From Bradyrhizobium jicamae (GTDB lineage: Bacteria > Pseudomonadota > Alphaproteobacteria > Rhizobiales > Xanthobacteraceae), in assembly GCF_018130695.1 (NCBI RefSeq), contig NZ_JAFCJX010000002.1:124001-188000 (forward strand): 64,000 nucleotides of DNA, read 5' to 3'. The position numbers and the translations under genes are program-made. Of this stretch, positions 9,586 through 16,803 are shown one piece after another. The notes below the pieces were generated by a model, which was not told the DNA's origin, ran no database searches, and saw nothing but the letters and a program-made list of their open reading frames with translations. Every line of letters starts with the position of its first letter. Positions within the stretch are counted from its first letter, which is position 1.

Positions 9586-11730
9586 TTACCGGATCGCGGG
9601 ATCGGAGACCGTGGCGTCGCCGTCCTGGATTGACGACGCGGAGGTCCGCGGGAGGACGCTTGCCACGAAAGCGGACTCAAGCGGGTGCCTTGCGACGATG
9701 GCATCGATCTCGCCGCGATCGAGATAGCCCGCGGAAAAAAGCGCCTGAGCCAGTGCGTCCAGCGAACGCCGATTGCGTTCGAGGAGGGCGAGCGTTTTTG
9801 CGTAAGCTCTCTTCAGGGTCTCGTTGGTAGCCGATCGGAGAGGCTCCGTCATGAGCAGATAACCGTCGTTGAGATCGTCTTCGGCGAGCGTCACGAGGCC
9901 AAGGCATCCGAAGCCATATGACGTTTCCATCCGCAACGCGAGGTTGGTCGCTCTGGCAAGATCGCTCCGAGCGGAAGGCCCGCCGGAGCCGGTCGTCGTT
10001 TCGGCGAACTTCAACTGCTCGGCCGCGCGGCCGGCGAGGATAGTCGCGAGCAGATCCTCGAGGTGCGCCCGGGTCGGCACCTGCGGCTTGGCCGCCGACG
10101 TCTCGGCGTAGCCGCCGTTGCCGTCGATCGAGAGCGATTTCGGCATGCCGATCCCCAGGGCCATATGTGCGATGGCATGGCCGCTCTCGTGATAGGCAAC
10201 GCGCCAGCGTAGATCGTCGGGCCAGTCGGGCTCTCCGTCCCGAACCGCATCGACGAGGTCCTTTACGGTCAAAGCTCGCTTATCCTTGCGCGCCGCCTCC
10301 CGGGCGATGCGAACCCACTTCTCCACGTCGGCGCCGGTGCGTCCACGCGCGGCAAGGGCGGCTTCACGCAGGTCTGCGCCGGCGCAGTCCGATCCGAGAT
10401 GCGTGCGGAAGATGCCGACCAGACCCGGCATATCCGGCAATCCGATCTCGATGTGATGGTCGAGCCTTCCTGCGCGGACCAACGCGGGGTCCAGACGCGC
10501 CGGATCGTTGCAGGAGGCGATCAAGAAGACGCCTTCCGTCTGTTCGAACCCATCGATCATTTCCAGGACGGTGTTCACGATCGCCGTCCACCACGCATCG
10601 TGGTCACGACCTCCGCGTGCGGGTATTGAGTTGCACTCGTCAAGATAGATGATGCACGGCTTACGCCGCGCGGCCTCGAAGAAGGTCTCGCGGATCGCGG
10701 CGGTGACGTCGCCGAGGTGCCCGGTCTTATGTGCCTGCCAGGCGGCATAGGACGTCGCTATGAAGCTCACGTTCCCGGAAAGCTCCCGGCACAGCGCGCG
10801 GGCCAGCGAAGTCTTGCCAGTGCCGGGCGGCCCGCTGAGCAGCAGCCCACGGGGGCATTGGTGCCAAGGCCTCGTCCCGGCGAGATACTCGCGCATCGTC
10901 TCCGCCACCTGCATGCAATAGACCTTCGCCTGTCCGAGCCCGGAAAGCTCGGACAACCGCGGACCGGCGTCGATCGGGATCTCGACGAGACGCTGCAGGC
11001 GAGCCAGCGAGCGTTCCGCGGACAAGTCCTCCCGCACCGCGATCGCGAGGTCGTTGACGCCGATGCGCCGGCTCGTGGACTCGTCGATCGAGGCTGGCCG
11101 ATTGCCGGTCACGGCCTCGATGACGCCGGCCACCACGTCGGCGTCGATAGGGGGAACGACGATGCGGTGTTCGGCGATCCGCAGCAGCGCACGAGGCAGC
11201 CGATCGCCGGGCCGCGCGATCCCGATCACCGCGCATCGCAGCCTCATCGCGGCCGCGACCGCCTCGTCGTCCTGCGTGGTGACCTTCGATTTGCCGCTAT
11301 CTGTGAACACGACGACGGAGCTGGTCGCCGGCGAGGAGCGAAAGCGGTCGGCTAGATCGTCGCCGTCGATGAGGGTCGCATCGCTCGCCAACAGCATGCG
11401 CAGCATGCTCCTGATCGGCTTCACCAGATCCGGATCGGCCACCTGAATGATGGCGACCATATCGGGCGCCGTCAGCTTGGCGAGGATGTCACGCGAGTTT
11501 TCGAACGCACGCCCGAGCAGGATGGCCGACGCCGCTGCATCGGGGGATGGAGGGCGCGATTTCGTGCGGCGACGGGCGTGGTCGCGGTCTTCGTCGGGCA
11601 ATTGACTTTCGTCGTCCTCGACCGCCGGGAGTTCGCCGGCGAGCCGGGAGAAACCGGCACCGTTGCGCAGTTGATCGAGAAAGGTCTCGGCGAGGGGACG
11701 AGAGGAAGCGGCGAGGGATTGCAGGCTCAT
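9586..11730 (-). CDS. AAA+ ATPase fused to an M41 (FtsH-like) zinc peptidase domain, without membrane segments
   Basis: The 714-residue protein has three parts. Residues 1-290 form an unrecognised N-terminal region with no hydrophobic helix. The AAA+ module has Walker A GPPGTGKT (300-307), Walker B IIYLDE (361-366) and arginine-finger region LVRAGRLD (418-424). The peptidase module carries the zinc motif HESGH (514-518) and a third-ligand Asp in SARSDLARAT (590), matching the FtsH pattern TTG...D. Unlike FtsH there is no transmembrane pair, so it should be a soluble ATP-driven protease. The start at 11730 overlaps the stop of the upstream GIY-YIG gene (ATGA), which fixes the start and implies coupling. 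It may process a toxin, a repressor or a phage protein; this is inference. Confidence 0.85.
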   Translation of the reverse strand: MSLQSLAASSRPLAETFLDQLRNGAGFSRLAGELPAVEDDESQLPDEDRDHARRRTKSRPPSPDAAASAILLGRAFENSRDILAKLTAPDMVAIIQVADPDLVKPIRSMLRMLLASDATLIDGDDLADRFRSSPATSSVVVFTDSGKSKVTTQDDEAVAAAMRLRCAVIGIARPGDRLPRALLRIAEHRIVVPPIDADVVAGVIEAVTGNRPASIDESTSRRIGVNDLAIAVREDLSAERSLARLQRLVEIPIDAGPRLSELSGLGQAKVYCMQVAETMREYLAGTRPWHQCPRGLLLSGPPGTGKTSLARALCRELSGNVSFIATSYAAWQAHKTGHLGDVTAAIRETFFEAARRKPCIIYLDECNSIPARGGRDHDAWWTAIVNTVLEMIDGFEQTEGVFLIASCNDPARLDPALVRAGRLDHHIEIGLPDMPGLVGIFRTHLGSDCAGADLREAALAARGRTGADVEKWVRIAREAARKDKRALTVKDLVDAVRDGEPDWPDDLRWRVAYHESGHAIAHMALGIGMPKSLSIDGNGGYAETSAAKPQVPTRAHLEDLLATILAGRAAEQLKFAETTTGSGGPSARSDLARATNLALRMETSYGFGCLGLVTLAEDDLNDGYLLMTEPLRSATNETLKRAYAKTLALLERNRRSLDALAQALFSAGYLDRGEIDAIVARHPLESAFVASVLPRTSASSIQDGDATVSDPAIR

Positions 11731-12785
11731 GCCGGATCCTCGCACGTGCCGGAATTGGCCTTGTTGCTGGGCGCATCGGCCGCGAGCCAGGCGTCTTCGT
11801 CGAGGTGCTCGCCCGAGAGCAACTTGGCAGCGAAGGCTCCGCTCCTGCACCGGAATCCGAGTTGCAGCGTCATCTTGTCCTTGGCGCCCGGGACTGCGCC
11901 GACCCATTTCTCGGCCTCCATCAGCTCGCGCCGCCTCCGATGATCGTCCGAGAGACCGCCCCGCGTCCGCCGCGCGTAGTCGGCGCCCGGCAACACGTAG
12001 AAGCTGCCATTCCACCGGTAGGCGTCCGCCTTCAGTTCACGATGCGAGAGGCGGAAGCGATCGCCTTCGCGCGGTACGGCGATGGCTTCCGTCTCGCTCA
12101 TCACCACCATCTCGTCGAGGTCCGCGGTCACCGACAGCCTGTGCCGGATGGTCGTAGGAGTGCGCCGGGCATCGTCGATGCAGGTGAAGCCGGCCGCGTG
12201 CAGCAGCATCTCCGCATGGCCAACGAGCTGCTCTGCCTCGGCGCGTACACGAAGGCCGCCTCCATAGGGCCTTGCCGAGTTGAGGAGCTTGATATTCAGG
12301 TCGGTGCAGATTTGGATGAAGCGGGCTTCGATGTACGACGCCATGACCTTGTCGAGCGTCCCCCCGTCGGCGGTCAGGATGTAGATCTGCGTCGTGCCCT
12401 TGATCTCCGGGGGAAGCCTGTCGCCCCACCTGCGCTCCTTGTCGCTGTGGCCGAAATACGGCGGCTGGTTGGAACCCGGCGCAGGGTCAGCGATCGCGTA
12501 GACGACGTAGGCGGCCGGATCCAGGAACGCGCGGAGGCGGCCGGCGTCGGTATAGGGGCCGGCGAACAGCGACAGCCGCGACCCCCAGGACTCGATTCGA
12601 CGCAGGCCAGCGGGGGGGCCGTCCAGATAGATCGTCGTGGCGGCGAACGGACGCTCGAGAGCGTAGGGCGCAGGATCGTTTCGCCCGGAGACGGCGATCT
12701 CGTTGGGGAAAGAAGACTGTACGGGCGGTTTCACCGGATCGGCCTCGTCTTGCTGGAGTGGATGTTCGTCATTGATAGATGTCAC
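11727..12785 (-). CDS. GIY-YIG-like nuclease domain protein with C-terminal DUF4357
   Basis: The 352-residue protein has a disordered N-terminus (1-45). A GIY-YIG-like domain follows at about 90-170: VVY (94-96) and YFG (110-112) stand for GIY and YIG, Arg118/119 for the catalytic Arg, Glu153 in YIEARF for the metal-binding Glu, and Asn169 in LLNS. The first Gly of GIY is replaced by Val. Residues ~257-335 fit the DUF4357 pattern (FYVLPGADYARR, then RRRELMEAE and a FRCRSGAFAAKLLSG strand), which often follows such domains. The start is a GTG at 12785, immediately preceded in frame by a stop; it lies inside a palindrome and has no ribosome-binding site. Family recognition is by eye; nuclease activity is plausible, not shown. 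Confidence 0.7.
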   Translation of the reverse strand: MTSINDEHPLQQDEADPVKPPVQSSFPNEIAVSGRNDPAPYALERPFAATTIYLDGPPAGLRRIESWGSRLSLFAGPYTDAGRLRAFLDPAAYVVYAIADPAPGSNQPPYFGHSDKERRWGDRLPPEIKGTTQIYILTADGGTLDKVMASYIEARFIQICTDLNIKLLNSARPYGGGLRVRAEAEQLVGHAEMLLHAAGFTCIDDARRTPTTIRHRLSVTADLDEMVVMSETEAIAVPREGDRFRLSHRELKADAYRWNGSFYVLPGADYARRTRGGLSDDHRRRRELMEAEKWVGAVPGAKDKMTLQLGFRCRSGAFAAKLLSGEHLDEDAWLAADAPSNKANSGTCEDPA

Positions 12786-12838
12786 TTAAGTGACACGTGA
12801 CACATATGGCTATGTGCCACATAAGTGTCAAGTGACAC
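12780..12838. promoter_or_regulatory. Cluster of TGTCAC/GTGACA palindromes, probable operator of the XRE regulator
   Basis: The divergent spacer holds a perfect 16-base palindrome TGTCACTTAAGTGACA (12780-12795), a further GTGACA half-site at 12797-12802, an interrupted palindrome TATGTGCCACATA (12811-12823) and an inverted pair GTGTCA-AG-TGACAC (12825-12838). Such stacked half-sites between an operon and a small XRE gene are typical of autoregulated operators. The first palindrome covers the GTG start codon of the GIY-YIG gene, so binding could block transcription or initiation. That the XRE protein binds here is inference. Confidence 0.65.
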
Positions 12839-12886
12839 ATAAGGGACATTTGCTTCCGCGCTCGCTCATTAGCCTTCAGCCGGTGT

Positions 12887-13174
12887 ATGGTTAACTCGCA
12901 ATTCGATTCGGAGCGGGCCGTGGCCGACAAGATTCCCTCCGGGCGCATGATAAGAGCCGCCCGTGGGCTATTGGGGATGGAGCAGAGGGATCTGGCCAGC
13001 GAGGCCGGCGTCGACCGGCGCACGATCGCGCGGCTCGAGGCCGAAACCGACCCTCCGAGCAATCCTTTGCGGATCTGGACTTATGAGCAGGTGCGCGACG
13101 TTCTGAAGAAGCGCGGCATCATGTTCCTGCATCCGAACAAGTCCCACGGCGAAGGCGTGGCGCTGAAGAACTGA
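12887..13174 (+). CDS. XRE-family helix-turn-helix regulator
   Basis: The 95-residue protein has an XRE-type DNA-binding domain over residues ~20-75. The two helices of the motif read QRDLASEAGVDRRTIARLEA, followed by the PSNPLRIWTYEQVRDVLKKRGI helix pair usual in short phage or toxin-antitoxin type regulators. It lacks any additional sensor domain. It is divergent from the GIY-YIG/protease/exonuclease operon across the palindrome cluster and most likely represses that operon and itself. The ATG at 12887 has a poor ribosome-binding site; an ATG at 12947 would leave only the HTH. Confidence 0.85.
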   Translation: MVNSQFDSERAVADKIPSGRMIRAARGLLGMEQRDLASEAGVDRRTIARLEAETDPPSNPLRIWTYEQVRDVLKKRGIMFLHPNKSHGEGVALKN

Positions 13175-13185
13175 ATTTCTGCCGA

Positions 13186-14238
13186 TTAGGCCGGTGGTTG
13201 AGCCTGTTTCTTGGCCTTGCCCTCTCGCATGGTTTCGCGCCAGTCCAGCTTGATGACCTGTCGGACGTTCCGGACCTCAGCGGGATCGGCCGTCGGCACC
13301 ACCCTCTTGCAGGAAGCCGCATTGGCGCGGGCGTAATGAGTGCTCGCCGTCTCGTCGCTTACGTGCCCGGAAAGCGCTGCGATGATGGCCAGGGCCTCCA
13401 GCCGTTCGGCTGGGCTTTGACCTTTTCGAACGTAGAAGGCCTTCCAGGCGGCGATGGCGACGTGGCGGGCCGAGTACAAGGTCGGCCACTCGTTGCGGCG
13501 GGGCCACAGCGCTCGCGTGATCTCCCAAAGGGCGTGACCGATCGTGTTAAGACGGCGATCGTAGCCGACGTCCCGGGCGATCTCGATCCAGGCGAGGATG
13601 TCCTGCACGACTTCGGGCTCCAACTCTTCCCAATACAAGGTCCGGACCGGTCCGTGGGCGCGGCCGTTCGTGGCCTTGGCGTTCTCGACGACGAGCATCC
13701 ATCGATAGCCGTCGCGGGTGGACTTGCCGAAGCGAGCGCGAGGCCATTCGCAGGGGCGCAGGCCCGTTGTCACCCCTGCCTTGAAGTATAGGACCAGGTC
13801 GATCGCGCCCTCCGTCTGCTTGGCCAACGCTGCGTGTCTGATCCGCATCAGGTCCTTCTCGGTCGGCGACTTGTCCTTGGTGCGCGACGTCACCGGCTTC
13901 TTCTCCTTCTCGGGAGCCGGCTTCTCATGCTTGAGCCGCTCGATCTCGGTCTTGATTTCCTTGGCGACGGTCTCGCCGACGAGAATGGCTCTGTTCTCCA
14001 GCGTGCTGACGACGGCGCTGCGGACGACGCGCCACGAGTTTGCGAGATAATCGCCCTTCTTGCTGATGACGAAATCGACGAGCATGGTCGGCGTCAGGTC
14101 GATGGTGTCCGCCCGCTGTCCCGTCGCCTTCGCGAGTTCGCGTTGCGCCGCCGCCGCGAGCTGCCGGCAGCGACGCGCGTAGGCCTTCTTGGTGCCGGGA
14201 GATTGTGTCGGCGAGGAAGAGTCTTTCGGCTTCGACAT
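13186..14238 (-). CDS. Tyrosine recombinase/integrase-like protein
   Basis: The 350-residue protein shows the catalytic layout of a tyrosine recombinase. Box I Arg is in GVTTGLRPCEW (Arg161). Box II appears as LYSARH (Arg258) with Tyr in place of the usual first His. The following His is in LSGHVSDE (His292), and the nucleophile in THYARAN (Tyr302). The N-terminal ~60 residues resemble a core-binding SAM-like segment, and a lysine-rich linker spans ~100-130. The ATG at 14238 is preferred over a GTG at 14244 because GGTAGGTGA lies just before it. It follows the small ORF without a gap. It probably moves the 8.6-16.2 kb island using the tRNA-Pro site. Confidence 0.8.
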   Translation of the reverse strand: MSKPKDSSSPTQSPGTKKAYARRCRQLAAAAQRELAKATGQRADTIDLTPTMLVDFVISKKGDYLANSWRVVRSAVVSTLENRAILVGETVAKEIKTEIERLKHEKPAPEKEKKPVTSRTKDKSPTEKDLMRIRHAALAKQTEGAIDLVLYFKAGVTTGLRPCEWPRARFGKSTRDGYRWMLVVENAKATNGRAHGPVRTLYWEELEPEVVQDILAWIEIARDVGYDRRLNTIGHALWEITRALWPRRNEWPTLYSARHVAIAAWKAFYVRKGQSPAERLEALAIIAALSGHVSDETASTHYARANAASCKRVVPTADPAEVRNVRQVIKLDWRETMREGKAKKQAQPPA

Positions 14239-14244
14239 GTTCAC

Positions 14245-14523
14245 CTACCAGTGCAGCCGGTCGCGCACGGCGGCGGCATGACGACGGAGCGCGCCGAGGC
14301 GCAGAAGAAGGGGAGCGAGCCCGAGGCGATGCTCGAGCTCGCCGAGGAAGATCAGCGCGTAGAGGCGGCGCCGCGGAAGCAGGCAGGTCACCGCGGCGTG
14401 CGGAGGCCGGCGATGGAGGCGGTAGTGCTTCCTGATTCGAGCTTCGGCCCGGCGCTGCAGCGCCGGCGCCTGGGATTCGATCGCGGCCAGACGCTGCAGA
14501 AATCTAGCTCGTCGGGTCCGCAT
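14245..14523 (-). CDS. Small basic hypothetical protein
   Basis: This 92-residue ORF starts 20 bases inside the end of the P-loop ATPase gene and stops directly against the integrase start. Such tight packing in both directions is the main support for it being translated. The protein is very rich in Arg and Leu, with helices such as RFLQRLAAIESQAPALQRRAEARI, and contains no motif I recognise. It could be a small DNA-binding accessory of the integrase, similar in role to an excisionase, but that is speculation. A chance open frame in G/C-rich DNA is the alternative. Confidence 0.5.
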   Translation of the reverse strand: MRTRRARFLQRLAAIESQAPALQRRAEARIRKHYRLHRRPPHAAVTCLLPRRRLYALIFLGELEHRLGLAPLLLRLGALRRHAAAVRDRLHW

Positions 14524-15370
14524 CCGTGCCCGCCAGAACCTGCAGCATCTCGCTCTCGGCCTTCATCCAGAACGCCGCCACGTGCGCCTGGAAGGCGCGC
14601 ACCAGGCAGCGGTTCTCGCTTCCGAACCGCCGCCTCAGCGCGGCCGGCTCCATGTTGATGACCTCGTGCATGGTCAGGCCCGCAGCCTGACAGGCCTGCC
14701 AGCTCTCGCCGGCGACCGCCGGCACCTTGATGACAGGCAGGTCTTTCGCCGCTTTCATGAGATCCCTGAAGACGCGCTTCTCTTCGGTTCCGTCCACGAA
14801 GCCGAAGGCGCCGTTACGGCGGTTGAGCGCCAGCGCGATGTGGAGGCCGGGCGCGATGTCCTGGGTCAATTCGATCAGTTCGCGCGCCTGAGCCATCCGG
14901 TCGGTCAGGGCCGTCGTGGTCACCACGCTGAGACCCTGCATGCCCAGATCCGAGAGCTGAGCATCGAACTGCGTCGCCGCGTAGATCTGGGCACGCAACT
15001 GGGAAAGGCCGCCGCCCCAGTCCAGAACGATCACCTGACGTGCCTCGTCGAGAGCTGCCTGCTCCATGATCTCGAAAACCGGCCGAAGCACGGCTGCCTC
15101 CGCACCTGCGAGCCTTGCAGCCGCTGCGAAATTCTCCGTGTCGATGTGGACGACGTCGCCCGACTGTCGCGACCGGGCCGCCTTGGATTCGATGCGGATG
15201 AACCTGATCGGGATGCCGAACTGGGCGAGCAGCTGCTTCGTGAAATCCGCCAGCGTCGACTTGCCGACGTGGGAGGCGACCGAGACGAACTCGATGAAGC
15301 GATACGCGGGTACGAACTCGGTGACGGCGGTCGATGTCTTTGGGGCGTCGAGAGTGATTGTGTCGGGCAT
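14504..15370 (-). CDS. P-loop NTPase of the ParA/TraL-like type
   Basis: The 288-residue protein carries a deviant Walker A, SVASHVGKST (residues 30-39), in which the first Gly is replaced but the GKST core is kept, and a Walker B-like strand QVIVLDWGGG near 111-120. This fits ATPases of plasmid partition or DNA-transfer modules (ParA, StbB, TraL/MobD), though I cannot separate them by sequence reading. The ATG at 15370 follows the upstream stop without a gap, and GAGGAC in the end of that gene serves as its ribosome-binding site. It is probably a maintenance or mobilisation function of the island. Confidence 0.65.
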   Translation of the reverse strand: MPDTITLDAPKTSTAVTEFVPAYRFIEFVSVASHVGKSTLADFTKQLLAQFGIPIRFIRIESKAARSRQSGDVVHIDTENFAAAARLAGAEAAVLRPVFEIMEQAALDEARQVIVLDWGGGLSQLRAQIYAATQFDAQLSDLGMQGLSVVTTTALTDRMAQARELIELTQDIAPGLHIALALNRRNGAFGFVDGTEEKRVFRDLMKAAKDLPVIKVPAVAGESWQACQAAGLTMHEVINMEPAALRRRFGSENRCLVRAFQAHVAAFWMKAESEMLQVLAGTDADPTS

Positions 15371-15958
15371 TTAGTCCTCCATGGCGCGAGCGAGAAAGTC
15401 GATCTGCCGATCTCGGTGGTCGGAGCGGCGGACTGCGGGCGGCTCGGGGCCCGAAGAGGAGACCTGCGTGCCAACTACCAGGTCGGCGTCGCTCGGCATG
15501 ACGGCCCGCGGCGGCGCGGTTTGGCTTGCGGCGACGAGGTCGGGCTCGGGATCACCGTCATCGTCGTGCCGGCCCCGGAGTTTCGAAATGGGAGATCGAC
15601 CGAGGGCGCGAACGGGAGGCGGCGTTCGGGTGCGGGGCGGTGAGGAGCGAGAGTTGCCCTTGCCCTTGGACTTGGGCTTGACGCCGGCCCGGCTGATTGC
15701 CGACGACAGCGTGGCCGCGGTCAGTGATGCGCCGCCCGGCCCCGTAATGCCGCAAAGGCGGAGGACCTCGACCAGGTCGGCGTGGGTGGCGTGGTAGTCG
15801 CGCCGAAGCCGAACCAGCAGCACCAAATGATCGTCGACGATCTGCTGGGTCTGAGCGCGGCCGAACGGACCGCGGCCGATTTCTCGGATCTCATCGAGTT
15901 CCTGCCGGATGTCCGGGGGCAGGGCGTCGAGGCATTCCCGAAGCTCCGGCTCGGTCAT
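15371..15958 (-). CDS. Hypothetical accessory protein of the mobile island
   Basis: The 195-residue protein starts at the ATG at 15958, chosen over an upstream in-frame start because GAGGTGG precedes it by five bases. Residues ~1-90 are helical (IRQELDEIREIGRG, DDHLVLLVRLRRDYHATHADLVEVLRLCG) and end in a LTAATLSSAISRAG helix, resembling the DNA-binding heads of small mobilisation or partition accessories. The second half is a low-complexity, Pro/Arg/Ser-rich linker, ending in DRQIDFLARAMED. It is the first gene of the four-gene block ending in the integrase and lies beside the tRNA fragment. I do not recognise the family. Confidence 0.6.
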   Translation of the reverse strand: MTEPELRECLDALPPDIRQELDEIREIGRGPFGRAQTQQIVDDHLVLLVRLRRDYHATHADLVEVLRLCGITGPGGASLTAATLSSAISRAGVKPKSKGKGNSRSSPPRTRTPPPVRALGRSPISKLRGRHDDDGDPEPDLVAASQTAPPRAVMPSDADLVVGTQVSSSGPEPPAVRRSDHRDRQIDFLARAMED

Positions 15959-16144
15959 GATCCCACCTCGCCGAAACGGTCCGTCGGCCCGTGCACGACA
16001 GGGCGGCGCAGGCGCGGGCCCCCTTGATTCGCATTTGCACGCAATCTGCACGCAGCGCCGTCCATCGCCGCGGATTTCGGAAAACCGTGGGGGTGTGCAG
16101 TCGTGTTAAGTCGTTGAAAGTGCGTGCAGTGGTGGAAGAGCCGG

Positions 16145-16193
16145 TGCGTTCGGGACGCAGGGGTCGCAGGTTCGAATCCTGCCACTCCGACCA
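16145..16193 (+). repeat. 3' fragment of tRNA-Pro(GGG): probable attachment site of the island
   Basis: The sequence has a perfect anticodon loop TTCGGGA (anticodon GGG at 16152-16154), a T-arm with stem GCAGG/CCTGC around TTCGAAT (16166-16182), and the acceptor strand CACTCCGA plus CCA (16183-16193). The 5' half is missing: upstream bases do not form the expected CGGAGTG acceptor strand or a D-arm, and the anticodon stem loses pairing at its outer base (16144 against 16160). A 3'-only tRNA beside an integrase block is the usual trace of tRNA-targeted integration. The intact tRNA gene or second copy is not seen in this window. Confidence 0.7.
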
Positions 16194-16803
16194 AATTTCA
16201 TTGAGGTTTTTCGTCGGATTTCGACCCTCGGTCAAGTTGACCACCGTTTCGGCCACTGAAACGTGCTGGGCCCTTTTGACTGATCGCGGACGATTTTGAG
16301 AGAAAGCTTATCAGTCTGCCGTGGGGAACCAATCGCTGGAAGTTTTCGAGGGTTAAACATACGCGCCGACTCGACATCCCTCGGCCCAATCGCCTGTTTC
16401 TGACTTTGCTCTTGTTGCCTCAGTTCAGCTTGGGCTAGTTCGCCTCGCTCCATGATGGAGCTTCTACCAGGCCTTGTGATTGGTCGGCTGACCTGAAACA
16501 CCAGCTTGGTTCTTTTTGCAGAGCCGTTGTGCGCCGTTTGAGTCTGGCGGTCGCCGGCTGCTCACCGTTCAGTATCACTGATCGTGGGTTCGACTCCCGC
16601 TCTCTCCGTGCGCAAAACTGCGATTTCATGCGTTCCTGTGCGCTTGAATTAGCCTTGTACCGAATACTTGTTCGGTTTGAGGGATGCTGCCAGTCAAAAG
16701 AATCCAGCCGCCCGGTACGCGAGATGCCGCGGCGCTCGCGTGCGGGGCAAAGAAGGCTTCGCTGGCTTCGTTCTCCATCCGGCCAGAAGCCGAGGACGGG
16801 CAT
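16194..16803. other. Gene-free spacer between the island and the LacI gene
   Basis: About 600 bases with no convincing protein gene. Short open frames here are translations of tRNA-like sequence. One tRNA-like 3' end is listed separately. The rest shows no inverted repeats of insertion-sequence type. Confidence 0.5.
16582..16611 (+). repeat. tRNA-Ser-like 3' end remnant
   Basis: The stretch contains a T-arm-like GTGGG-TTCGACT-CCCGC and then TCTCTCCG, as in the acceptor strand of alphaproteobacterial tRNA-Ser genes, but it continues with TGC instead of CCA, and no matching GGAGAG 5' half is present. It may be an older attachment-site scar, or a chance match. Covariance-model scanning would decide. 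Confidence 0.35.

Noticed and set aside
12769..13062. Minus-strand frame through the XRE gene and operator
   Set aside because: Antisense to a good HTH gene and passing over palindromes; no protein features.
16435..16803. Minus-strand open frame beside the LacI gene
   Set aside because: Contains the ERESNPR type sequence that arises when tRNA-like DNA is translated; considered spurious.
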